A stretch of DNA of 21,822 bases from assembly GCA_937896275.1 (NCBI GenBank), contig CALBMW010000172.1:1-21822 (forward strand), in the 5' to 3' direction. Positions 7,053-13,736 of this stretch are shown here, piece by piece (within the stretch, counting starts at the first letter, position 1; each line of letters opens with the position of its first letter). The stretch comes from an uncultured Myxococcales bacterium. GTDB lineage: Bacteria > Myxococcota_A > Bradymonadia > UBA7976 > UBA1532. A model generated the notes under the pieces. It saw only the letters and a program-made list of their open reading frames with translations. It was not told the origin of the DNA and ran no database searches. The position numbers were made by a program, and so were the translations under genes.

Positions 7053-8102
7053 ATGGACGCACGACTCAGCATCTACGTGGCCTTGGCCACCTTCGCCATG
7101 GCCTGCGCGGACGGGGACGGGGGCACCCTCAGCTCCGGTCAGATGGGGACCGCGGACGCGACGCCTCCGGGCCTCGATCGGGGCTTCGTCGCCGCAGGGG
7201 GCACACCCGGGGGCATGGGCGGGCTGCCCGTCGACACGGGCGGTGAGCCTGCCGTGGGCGGCGAGCCGGCGATGGGCGGTGAGCCTGCGATGGGCGGCGA
7301 GCCCGCGATGGGCGGTGAGCCCGCGATGGGCGGAGAGCCCGCGATGGGCGGTGAGCCCGGGACGGGCGGTGAGCCCGGGATGGGCGGTGAGCCCGGGACG
7401 GGCGGAGCTCCTCAGGGTCCGTTGGTCGCGAGCATCGCCTTCGCCGAGACGCCCCAGGCCGAACAGGGCAGCGCGAGCGTCTCGATCACGCCGCCGGTGG
7501 ACATCGGCAGCCAGCCGGGCTGCTCCACGGTGCGGGTCGATCCGGGCGAGGCGCCGCCGATCATGCCCAGCCGCGATGGAGGCGCCATCACGGTGCGCGG
7601 CCTGGCCACCGGGGACCACGTCTTCACGCTGCAGGGCACCACCTATCAGGCCGACGCCAACCTGGGCAGCGAGCTGTTCGCCGACGGCGCCCAGCTCACG
7701 GCGAGCGGCGCGGGCGGCCCCGACTTCCCGGCCTTCGAGGTCAGCGTCACCGCGCCGCAGACCGTTCAGTTGCAGTCGCCGCGCTCGTTCTTCGACCAGG
7801 ACGGAGGCGACGCCCTCGACGTCCGGTGGGCGGCCGGCAACGCCGAGAGCGTCTTGATCACGGTCTTCCCCATCTCGCTCGGCGGTGACGCGCAGCGCGG
7901 CGACTGGGTCTTTTGCGGGACCACCGACACGGGCAGCTTTCAGGTGCCGGGCGCCAGCCTGCGGGATCTGGGGGGCGGCTTCCTGGGCCAGGCGGTCGTG
8001 GTAGGGGTCACGCGCACGCGGTACACCCTCGTTCAGCTCGGGGTGCATCAAGCGATCATCAGCGCGCTGACCAGCAGCGGCGTCAACGGCACGCTGCACT
8101 GA
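7053..8102 (+). CDS. Lipoprotein with GGEP hexapeptide repeats, unknown function
   Basis: A protein of 349 residues if started at 7053; an ATG at 7044 is the alternative. The N-terminus MDARLSIYVALATFAMAC is a lipoprotein signal with C18 as the lipidated residue. After a short Gly/Asp/Thr-rich stretch come nine consecutive six-residue repeats of the form G-G-E-P-x-x (residues 63-116) plus one degenerate copy (GGAPQG). The remaining 225 residues look like beta-rich extracytoplasmic sequence (LVASIAFAETP, ITVRGLATGDHVFTLQGTTYQ, FEVSVTAPQTVQLQSP, VLITVFPI) with two cysteines, but I do not recognise a named domain. Repeats like these act as low-complexity linkers holding a domain off the membrane in many myxobacterial lipoproteins; that role is inferred. 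It is divergent from proA and convergent with the downstream kinase. Confidence 0.82.
   Translation: MDARLSIYVALATFAMACADGDGGTLSSGQMGTADATPPGLDRGFVAAGGTPGGMGGLPVDTGGEPAVGGEPAMGGEPAMGGEPAMGGEPAMGGEPAMGGEPGTGGEPGMGGEPGTGGAPQGPLVASIAFAETPQAEQGSASVSITPPVDIGSQPGCSTVRVDPGEAPPIMPSRDGGAITVRGLATGDHVFTLQGTTYQADANLGSELFADGAQLTASGAGGPDFPAFEVSVTAPQTVQLQSPRSFFDQDGGDALDVRWAAGNAESVLITVFPISLGGDAQRGDWVFCGTTDTGSFQVPGASLRDLGGGFLGQAVVVGVTRTRYTLVQLGVHQAIISALTSSGVNGTLH
7239..7400 (+). repeat. Nine tandem 18-bp repeats encoding GGEP(A/G)(M/T/V)
   Basis: The unit GGCGGTGAGCCCGCGATG is repeated nine times in frame with only a few substitutions: GGC/GGA and GGT/GGC alternations, and late copies changing GCG to GGG and ATG to ACG. 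A tenth, diverged copy occupies 7401-7418. The near identity of the middle copies at synonymous positions suggests recent expansion by slippage or unequal exchange. The unit is a multiple of three, so copy-number change alters linker length and not reading frame. Confidence 0.95.
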
Positions 8103-8136
8103 GCTGAGCCCAGCGGACAGGTTCGAGTCGGTCGAG

Positions 8137-10209
8137 TCAGATCCGGAAGCGGGACTGCTGCTTGACGACCATCGGATCGCCTGCCTTGCCGCGCGGCAAC
8201 TCCACGACGAACGTCGTCCCCACCCCGGCCTCGCTCTCGACCCGCATCGTCCCCCCGTGGGTCTCGATGATGTTGTACGAGATCGACAGGCCCAGGCCGG
8301 TGCCCTCGCCGATGTCCTTGGTCGTGAAGAATGGATCGAAGATCTTGTCGACGATGTGCGCCGGGATGCCACCGCAGTCGTCGCTGAAGCGCAGGCGAAG
8401 GCCACCCTCGACGTCCTCGGCGGTGATCCGCAGGTGGCCCCATGCAGTCGCAGCCTGCGCCGCGTTGACGATCAGGTTCATGAAGACCTGCTCGAGTTGG
8501 GTGGACAGGCACGAGATGGGGGCTACGCCCGCGCAGTCGCACTCCACGTCGATGCTGTATTTCCACTGACCCGCGGTCAGCAGCATCGCGTTGGCGATGA
8601 GGTCTGCGGGGTTCGACTCGCGGGACGTCTGCGTGTCGGGGTGGGCGTAGCTCTTCAGGCCCGCCACGATGTGCTTGACGCGCTCGACGCCCTCGACCAT
8701 CTCGGCGACCATCCGCGTCGCGTCCTCCCGCAGCTCGCCGAGGTCGATGTCCTCCTCGATCGAGCGCGCCGCCGCGAAGGCCGCGTGGTTGCCCACCTTG
8801 GCCGCCGCGGCGTGCCACCCGTCGATCACGCTCCACAGATCGGCGAAGTAGGTGCCCGTGTGGCGCGCGTTGGCCCCGACGAAGCCGATCGGGTTGTTGA
8901 TCTCGTGCGCCACGCCCGCCGCCAGCACGCCGAGCGAGGCCATCTTCTCGGCGCTCACGAGGCGACGCTCCATCTGGTGGCGCTCGGTCACGTCGTGCAT
9001 GAACACCAGGAAGCGACGCCCGCCGCCATCGTCGGCGAAGGGCGTCACCCGCACGTCGAAGACGCCGTCGCCCAGCGGCCAGCCCTCGAAGGCGTGCTCC
9101 CCGTCGTCCGGGTCACGCACGGCGGTCCCGAGGGCCGCGCGCTGTGCTTGGCTGGCGCCTACCCGCTCGCAGAGTTCGGGTACGTCGCGGGCGAAGCTCC
9201 GGGTGAAGCGCTGGTTGGACGCCACGACCCGCAGGTGCTCGTCTACCACCACCAGCGGATCGGTGAGGGTGTGGATGACGCGCTCGCTGAACGCGCGCTC
9301 GCTCCGAAGACGTGTGAGAAGCTGAGCGTTTTCGAGCAGATAGCCAGCCTGGCCCATGAGCGCCGAGATGAAGTCGATGTCGGTCTGCGAGTAGGGCTCG
9401 CTGTCGATGCGGTCGGTGACGTTCACCACCCCGACCACATCGCCCCTCACCTTGATCGGCACGGTCAGCGACATCGGCAGCTGCCGGCCGCCGGTGTCGT
9501 CGGGCAGGTAGCCGGTCAAGTCGCTGCCGCTGCGCGCGCGCGAGTGATCATCGACGTACAGGGGCTTGCCGAGGAGGGCGCAGGTGCCGGCGATGCCCTC
9601 GCCGATGCGCGGGCGGGCGATCGCGATGATCTCGGGCGAGATGCCCACCGCGGCGCGCATCACCAGCACGCCGGCGGCGCGATCCACTTGCAGCAACGAG
9701 ACGCGCGTGCTGTGCAGCTCGTGGGCGATCATGCTCACGAGCTGCTGATAGGTCTCGAGTTCGTCGTCGAGCGTGGCCAGCAGGTGCGTCACGACGCTGA
9801 AGGCGCGCTGGCGTCGGTCGCCCGGATTGGGCGCGCGAACGCCGCTGCCGGCCCCGATGAATGCGCTCGATCGGGCGCGGGTGAGTGGGTGTCCGGCGGC
9901 CTGCACGCAGGCCGCGCCACGGTCAAGCAGGTCGACCTCGGTGGCCGCGTCGAGATCGACGACGATCAGCAGCGCCCGCGCCCGAGGGCACCGCCGCAGC
10001 ACGGCGCGCAAGTGATCGCTGGCGTCGAGCGCCGCCACCTCGCTCACGATCAGGTCGGCGTCGACCGGCAGCGCGTCCGCCGACACCGCGGTGACCACCG
10101 GCGCCAGCGCGGCCAACCAGTCTGGCGGGGGCCCGCCGATCCACCACAGGTTCACCACCTGAGCGGGCCTGGGCGTGATGACGGTGGGTAGTGCGAGAGA
10201 CGCAACCAC
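8137..10209 (-). CDS. Sensor histidine kinase with degenerate receiver, GAF and PAS domains
   Basis: A 690-residue soluble kinase. Residues about 18-115 have receiver-like strand and helix spacing, but the phosphoacceptor position holds E57 (LIVSE) and the conserved lysine is missing. A GAF domain follows (about 135-285; SLLQVDRAAGVLVMRAAVGIS, GEGIAGTCALLGKPLYVDD, VPIKVRGDVVGVVNV), then PAS (about 295-415), HisKA with H435 in AHEINNPIGFVGAN and an unusually long helical insert, and HATPase_c (about 560-680; NLIVNAAQAA, DDCGGIP, FDPFFTTKDIGEGTGLGLSI). The GTG at 10209 is supported by a strong GGGAGGGG upstream. There is no receiver output partner next to it, so it is an orphan. The GAF probably binds a small ligand or cofactor that cannot be predicted here. 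It is convergent with the lipoprotein gene. Confidence 0.9.
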   Translation of the reverse strand: MVASLALPTVITPRPAQVVNLWWIGGPPPDWLAALAPVVTAVSADALPVDADLIVSEVAALDASDHLRAVLRRCPRARALLIVVDLDAATEVDLLDRGAACVQAAGHPLTRARSSAFIGAGSGVRAPNPGDRRQRAFSVVTHLLATLDDELETYQQLVSMIAHELHSTRVSLLQVDRAAGVLVMRAAVGISPEIIAIARPRIGEGIAGTCALLGKPLYVDDHSRARSGSDLTGYLPDDTGGRQLPMSLTVPIKVRGDVVGVVNVTDRIDSEPYSQTDIDFISALMGQAGYLLENAQLLTRLRSERAFSERVIHTLTDPLVVVDEHLRVVASNQRFTRSFARDVPELCERVGASQAQRAALGTAVRDPDDGEHAFEGWPLGDGVFDVRVTPFADDGGGRRFLVFMHDVTERHQMERRLVSAEKMASLGVLAAGVAHEINNPIGFVGANARHTGTYFADLWSVIDGWHAAAAKVGNHAAFAAARSIEEDIDLGELREDATRMVAEMVEGVERVKHIVAGLKSYAHPDTQTSRESNPADLIANAMLLTAGQWKYSIDVECDCAGVAPISCLSTQLEQVFMNLIVNAAQAATAWGHLRITAEDVEGGLRLRFSDDCGGIPAHIVDKIFDPFFTTKDIGEGTGLGLSISYNIIETHGGTMRVESEAGVGTTFVVELPRGKAGDPMVVKQQSRFRI

Positions 10210-10255
10210 GATCCCCTCCCTGCGCGAAGACGGCTCAGGGAACGGTTGAAATGGA

Positions 10256-10315
10256 GGCGCCCTTGCAAGGTGGGTGGGCGCCGACCCCGACGGGGCGTGC
10301 GCCCCGCGTGGGGTC
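10256..10315 (-). terminator. Two abutting GC-rich hairpins after cpoB
   Basis: The first structure met by a transcript leaving cpoB is 10283-10315: outer arms GACCCC/GGGGTC and inner arms CGGGGCG (10291-10297)/CGCCCCG (10300-10306). It is followed directly by 10256-10282, with arms GGCGCCC (10256-10262) and GGGCGCC (10276-10282). The pair starts 14 bases past the cpoB stop. There is no U-run, as is common in GC-rich genomes. It could also act as a leader element of the downstream kinase gene. Confidence 0.5.
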
Positions 10316-10328
10316 TACTTGCTGGCAG

Positions 10329-11183
10329 CTACTTGCAGCTCTTTCGCGTGGCGGCGAGCTTCTTTCGCGCCGCCTTCGCGCGGTTCGACCGGGGATAGTC
10401 GGCCAGCAGCGACTCGAGGAAAGGCATCGCGTCCTTGCACTGCCCGAGCGCCACGAAGTTGTCGTGCATGAGCATCAGGGCGTCGTCGACCTTGTCGCCG
10501 GTCTTGTACTTCTGGCTGATGAGGTGAAGCGTGCGGATCGACCCGGTGTACTCGGCCTGCACGAACTGGCACTCGGCCAGCAGGTACAGCGCGTTGTCGG
10601 CCCGGTCGTTCTCGCCGTTGAGCCGCGCGAACTCCGAGAAGGCCCGAATGGCCTCGCGGCAGTCGTTGGCCTGCTTGCGCTCGTAGCCATAGCGGTAGAG
10701 GTCGGCGGGGTTGTCGGGCAGCGCGGGTGCGCCGGGGGCCGCGTCGATGGCGGGCAGGCCGGCGTCCCCGCGGCCCTCGAGGGCCTTCTTGGCCTCCTCC
10801 AACTCGCCGGTGAGCTTCGCGATCTGCGTCTTCAGCTCTTCCTGCGCCAAGCCCCCGTCGGCGATGGTGGTCCGCAGGCGATCGAGTGACGCGTTGATGC
10901 TGGTCTCGAGGGCGGTGATCCGCGCGACGAGGTCCTGCACCTGCTTCTGCGTGGCCGTCTTGTCCTTGCGCTGATCCTCGCGCATGGACTCGATCTGGCC
11001 CTGGAGCGCGACGATGTCGGCGTCGATCTCCTTGCCCCGCCAATAGGAGACGCAGCCGGCCTGGGTCGCCGCGGTGGCGACCAGGCCGACCAGCGTGAGA
11101 CGGCGGAGCAGCGGGACGCGAGCCGGGCCCGAGAGGCCCGTCGCGAACGGAGTGGTGGGCGCGCGCAGGAGCATGGTCAGCAT
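10329..11183 (-). CDS. cpoB: CpoB/YbgF-like Tol-Pal lipoprotein with coiled coil and TPR repeats
   Basis: A protein of 284 residues from the ATG at 11183; a TTG at 11198 overlapping the pal stop is an alternative. After a long signal region comes the hydrophobic LTLVGLVATAATQAGC, a lipobox, so this is a lipoprotein, whereas the E. coli protein is soluble and periplasmic. Then come a charged coiled coil (about 50-125, ALQGQIESMREDQRKDKTATQ onward) and a Pro/Ala/Gly linker. TPR-like helices fill the rest: DLYRYGYERKQANDCREAIRAFSEFARL, ADNALYLLAECQF and ALMLMHDNFVALGQCKDAMPFLESLLADYPRS. This is the CpoB architecture, which coordinates peptidoglycan synthesis with outer-membrane constriction in cell division. 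It follows pal directly, as in tolQRAB-pal-cpoB operons. The symbol rests on architecture and position. Confidence 0.8.
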   Translation of the reverse strand: MLTMLLRAPTTPFATGLSGPARVPLLRRLTLVGLVATAATQAGCVSYWRGKEIDADIVALQGQIESMREDQRKDKTATQKQVQDLVARITALETSINASLDRLRTTIADGGLAQEELKTQIAKLTGELEEAKKALEGRGDAGLPAIDAAPGAPALPDNPADLYRYGYERKQANDCREAIRAFSEFARLNGENDRADNALYLLAECQFVQAEYTGSIRTLHLISQKYKTGDKVDDALMLMHDNFVALGQCKDAMPFLESLLADYPRSNRAKAARKKLAATRKSCK

Positions 11184-11194
11184 CCGGCGAGGGT

Positions 11195-11974
11195 TCAACG
11201 GGGGTTGAACTCGGCGCGGCGGTTCTTCGACCAGGCCGACTCGTTCGATCCGGAGACGGCGGGCCGCTCCTCACCGAAGGAGATGGTCGACAGCCGGTCA
11301 CCCGCGACGCCCTTGCTCACGAGGTACTTCTTGGCCGCGTCGGCGCGGCGCTCGCCCAGCGCGAGGTTGTACTCCTCGGTACCGCGCTCGTCGCAGTGGC
11401 CGGCGAGCTGCAGCGGGGCCGCCTGGGGATCGCCCATGCAGCCGGCGATCTGGTCGAGCTTCGCCTTCTGGTTCGGCTTGACGGCCGACCGGTCGAAGTC
11501 GAAGTAGACCGCCTCGCCGGTGCACTGCACGACCTTGGCCTGGCAGCGACCGCCGATGCACTCCTGGCCCTCGGCGCACGCGGGGTTGTCGGCGTTCTCG
11601 CCGCACTCCGGCTTGTCGATGCAGCTGCCGTTGCTGCAGAAGGTGTTGCCGGTGCACTCGCCGTTGTCGAGGCACTGCGCGCCACACTCGTTGTCGCGGC
11701 ACTTCTGGTTGCCCGGGCAGGGGACGCTCGGGTCGCAGTAGCCGACCTTGCGCTGGCACTTGCCACCCGAGCAGATCATGCCCGGACCCTTGTCGGCGCA
11801 GTGGCTGTTGTCGCGGCACTGCTGGCAGAGGTTGTTGACGCAGAACTCGCCCTTGTCGGCGCAGTGCTCGTCACCCTCGCACTTGGGGTACTTTGGTCCA
11901 CACCCGGTGAAGGCGATGGCGGCGGCGCCCATGAACAGGGCGAGCACAAGAGGATTGGAACGCATGGCTCTCAT
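11195..11974 (-). CDS. pal: Peptidoglycan-associated lipoprotein Pal with cysteine-rich insert
   Basis: A protein of 259 residues. The signal peptide ends in the lipobox FTGC. Before the OmpA-like domain comes a segment of about 120 residues with 21 cysteines in repeated C-x(4-7)-C units (for example CADKGEFC, CSNGSC, CIGGRC-like). The OmpA domain (about 160-259) is complete: VYFDFDRSAVKP, LQLAGHCDERGTEEYNLALG, RRADAAKKYL, ISFGEERP and NRRAEF, with the D and R residues that bind diaminopimelate. Pal anchors the outer membrane to peptidoglycan with TolB. The E. coli protein has no cysteine-rich part. The start at 11974 is uncertain; ATG at 11965 is equally possible. A promoter match lies about 60 bases upstream. 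The stop is next to the cpoB start. No tolQ, tolR, tolA or tolB is in the window. Confidence 0.93.
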   Translation of the reverse strand: MRAMRSNPLVLALFMGAAAIAFTGCGPKYPKCEGDEHCADKGEFCVNNLCQQCRDNSHCADKGPGMICSGGKCQRKVGYCDPSVPCPGNQKCRDNECGAQCLDNGECTGNTFCSNGSCIDKPECGENADNPACAEGQECIGGRCQAKVVQCTGEAVYFDFDRSAVKPNQKAKLDQIAGCMGDPQAAPLQLAGHCDERGTEEYNLALGERRADAAKKYLVSKGVAGDRLSTISFGEERPAVSGSNESAWSKNRRAEFNPR

Positions 11975-12779
11975 CCCAGGAATTCGGTTTAAAAAACGGC
12001 GACATACGCCCAATGAGGCGTGTTCGGTTCGGGGAAAACTAGAACATGCCCAGGGGCTTGTCAACCCTCGCTTCTACGGGCTTTTGGTGCTCGTGCAGGT
12101 CGCCACCACGGTGGGCTGCGGACCCGATCGCGACCTCGACCCGCTTGGCGTGGTCGTCACGGTCCCGACGGTGGGCGCGAGGCACCCGGCGGGCACGCCG
12201 CTGCGGGTGCGCTTCGATGGCTACCTGCGGGCCGATACCGCCTGGGACATGGTGGCGACGCTCACCTCGGGCGAGTTGGCCGCGCGCGTCGACGTCGACT
12301 ACGACCCGGTGGAGATGGGCCTGGTGATCAGCGCCGGTCTCGATCTACGGGTGGGCGTCGGCTACACGCTGACCGTGCGGGCCGACGCGATCGAGGGCGT
12401 CGACGGGCGCGTGCTCGACGAGGATCTGGTGCTGGACTTCGTCGCGGGCAACCCACGAGCGCCCGTCAGCGCGGAGAGGGGCCCGACGACCTTCGGAGAG
12501 GTGGCGCCCATCTTCGAGCGCGCCTGCAACACGTGCCACGGCGCTGAGCCGGGCACTTGGCCCCCGTTGACCGCGGACGCGCTGGTGGGGGCGCCGTCGC
12601 GGCGGCGCCCCGGCCGAACGCTGGTCGTCCCGGGCGATCCCCTGTCGAGCGAGCTGGTGACGCGGATCCTTCCGGACTACCCCGGGACGCTGGGCGCGCC
12701 CATGCCCCCCGAAGGAGCCCTCGCGCCCGAGGACCAGAAGCGGATCATCGACTGGGTGAAGGGGGTCGATCGCCCTTGA
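11964..12779 (+). CDS. Haem-c lipoprotein with Ig-like domain; start uncertain
   Basis: The frame carries a lipoprotein signal (FYGLLVLVQVATTVGC), an Ig-like beta domain of the Big_5/SbsA type (about residues 60-165; VVVTVPTVGARHPAGTPLRVRFDG, then a strand ending LVLDFVAG) and a C-terminal cytochrome-like part with CNTCH at 188-192, a covalent haem c site, and PMPP as a possible axial methionine. The C-terminus IIDWVKG is typical of single-haem domains in surface lipoproteins. It may act in extracytoplasmic electron transfer, but no partner is nearby. The only in-frame ATG is at 11964, inside the 5' end of pal on the other strand, with AGGA nine bases before it; the cysteine would then be residue 52. 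No ATG, GTG or TTG follows until 12084, inside the hydrophobic core. An ATG at 12046 in another frame fits better if one base is missing. Confidence 0.7.
   Translation: MALIPGIRFKKRRHTPNEACSVRGKLEHAQGLVNPRFYGLLVLVQVATTVGCGPDRDLDPLGVVVTVPTVGARHPAGTPLRVRFDGYLRADTAWDMVATLTSGELAARVDVDYDPVEMGLVISAGLDLRVGVGYTLTVRADAIEGVDGRVLDEDLVLDFVAGNPRAPVSAERGPTTFGEVAPIFERACNTCHGAEPGTWPPLTADALVGAPSRRRPGRTLVVPGDPLSSELVTRILPDYPGTLGAPMPPEGALAPEDQKRIIDWVKGVDRP
12036..12064 (-). promoter_or_regulatory. Sigma-70 promoter of pal-cpoB
   Basis: On the minus strand TTGACA (12059-12064) lies 17 bases from TAGTTT (12036-12041), giving a leader of roughly 55 bases before pal. The -35 is a perfect consensus match within GGTTGACAAGCC, a 12-base block repeated exactly at the promoter of the dsbA-like gene. 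It lies inside the 5' part of the opposing plus-strand lipoprotein frame. Confidence 0.65.
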
Positions 12780-12782
12780 ACG

Positions 12783-12809
12783 GGCTGATCAGGCTGATCA
12801 GGCTGAGCG
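12783..12809. repeat. Three 9-bp direct repeats between convergent genes
   Basis: GGCTGATCA occurs at 12783-12791 and 12792-12800, followed by a diverged GGCTGAGCG at 12801-12809. It sits in the 35-base gap between the haem-c lipoprotein and the dsbA-like gene. Each perfect copy contains the palindrome TGATCA. No terminator-like hairpin with a T-run was seen. Confidence 0.6.
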
Positions 12810-12814
12810 GGCGC

Positions 12815-13648
12815 CTACTTCTGCGCGGCGAGCTTGTCGAGCTGCTGGCGGATGTAGGCCTTCATCGCGTCGACGGACTTGTCCTCGGCGTAGAGCTTGC
12901 CGTTGACGTACACCGTCGGCGTGCCGGTCATGCGGGCGTCCTCGCCCTCCTGCCGGTCGCGCTGCACCTGCTGCGCGATGGCCGGATCGGCCATGTCGGT
13001 CTTGAACTTCTCGACGTTGAGCCCGAGCTCGGTCGCGAAGGCGACGAAGCTGCCCTCCTCGAGCTGGGTCTGGTGCGTGAAGATCAGATCGTGCATCGGC
13101 CAGAAGCGGCCCTGCCGGTGCGCGGCGAGCGTGGCGCGCGAGGCCGCCTCGGCGTAGATGTGGTGTGGCAGGGGGAATTGCTTGAAGTAGAGCGTCACGT
13201 CCTTGGGGTAGGCCTTGGCGACCTCGTCGAGGAGGGGCCGCATCAGCGCGCAGTGGGGGCACTCGAAGTCGGCGAACTCGACGATCTTGATACGTCCATC
13301 GGGCGCGCCCTTCTTCGGCGTCGTGCTCAGGTCGAAGGTGAAGGTGACATGGTCGGCCATGTACTTTCGGACGACCGCCTCGCGCACCTCGTCGACGCCG
13401 TCGCCGTCCCGGAAGCGGGCCGCGCCGAAGGACGCCAGCTCGGTCGCGGCTGGGCAGGCCTTCTGCTGGATGCACTCGACCAGGCTGATCTTGGGATTGC
13501 AGGGGCACGCCCCTTCGCTCATCAGGACGCCGAGCGCGATGATCTCGTCGGCCTCGAGATCCTTCACGTCGACCCCGGGCATGCCCTGGGCGGCGGCGGC
13601 GCCGACGTTGGTGATGAGCAGAACCGCGGCGAGCAGCGCGCCTCGCAT
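12815..13648 (-). CDS. Secreted DsbA-like thiol-disulfide oxidoreductase
   Basis: A 277-residue protein with a signal peptide (cleavage near AAAA-QG, residue 20). The mature N-terminus has four cysteines, C48, C50, C59 and C65, in a pattern CPC...SLVEC...KACPAA. The C-terminal 165 residues form a DsbA-type thioredoxin fold: IKIVEFADFECPHC with the active site C130-P-H-C133, the helical insertion (RATLAAHRQGRFWPMHDLIFTH) and the cis-proline loop TGTPTVYVNGK. CPHC is the DsbA active site, so it probably oxidises periplasmic thiols or acts as an isomerase. The extra cysteine module may exchange disulfides with the active site or bind a metal; this is inference. The start is supported by AAGGGGG just upstream and by a consensus promoter. 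It lies close to pal, which is rich in cysteine. Confidence 0.9.
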   Translation of the reverse strand: MRGALLAAVLLITNVGAAAAQGMPGVDVKDLEADEIIALGVLMSEGACPCNPKISLVECIQQKACPAATELASFGAARFRDGDGVDEVREAVVRKYMADHVTFTFDLSTTPKKGAPDGRIKIVEFADFECPHCALMRPLLDEVAKAYPKDVTLYFKQFPLPHHIYAEAASRATLAAHRQGRFWPMHDLIFTHQTQLEEGSFVAFATELGLNVEKFKTDMADPAIAQQVQRDRQEGEDARMTGTPTVYVNGKLYAEDKSVDAMKAYIRQQLDKLAAQK

Positions 13649-13676
13649 CTTCGACCCCCTTGGCTGAGGTGGCGGA

Positions 13677-13706
13677 ACCCTAGTCGGGGGTTCTTCGGCT
13701 TGTCAA
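13677..13706 (-). promoter_or_regulatory. Sigma-70 promoter of the dsbA-like gene
   Basis: TTGACA (13701-13706) is 18 bases from TAGGGT (13677-13682) on the minus strand, about 30 bases before the ATG at 13648. The -35 sits in GGTTGACAAGCC, identical to the block at the pal promoter. Confidence 0.6.
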
Positions 13707-13736
13707 CCGGACCTCGGGCTGGTTGACTTCCGTGCA

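Noticed and set aside
8257..10191. A 644-codon plus-strand open frame opposite the GAF-PAS kinase
   Set aside because: It is a shadow of the kinase, and its translation shows no domain.
12783..12809. The short direct repeats as an attachment site or CRISPR remnant
   Set aside because: Units are only nine bases, directly abutting with no spacers, and no integrase or cas gene is nearby.
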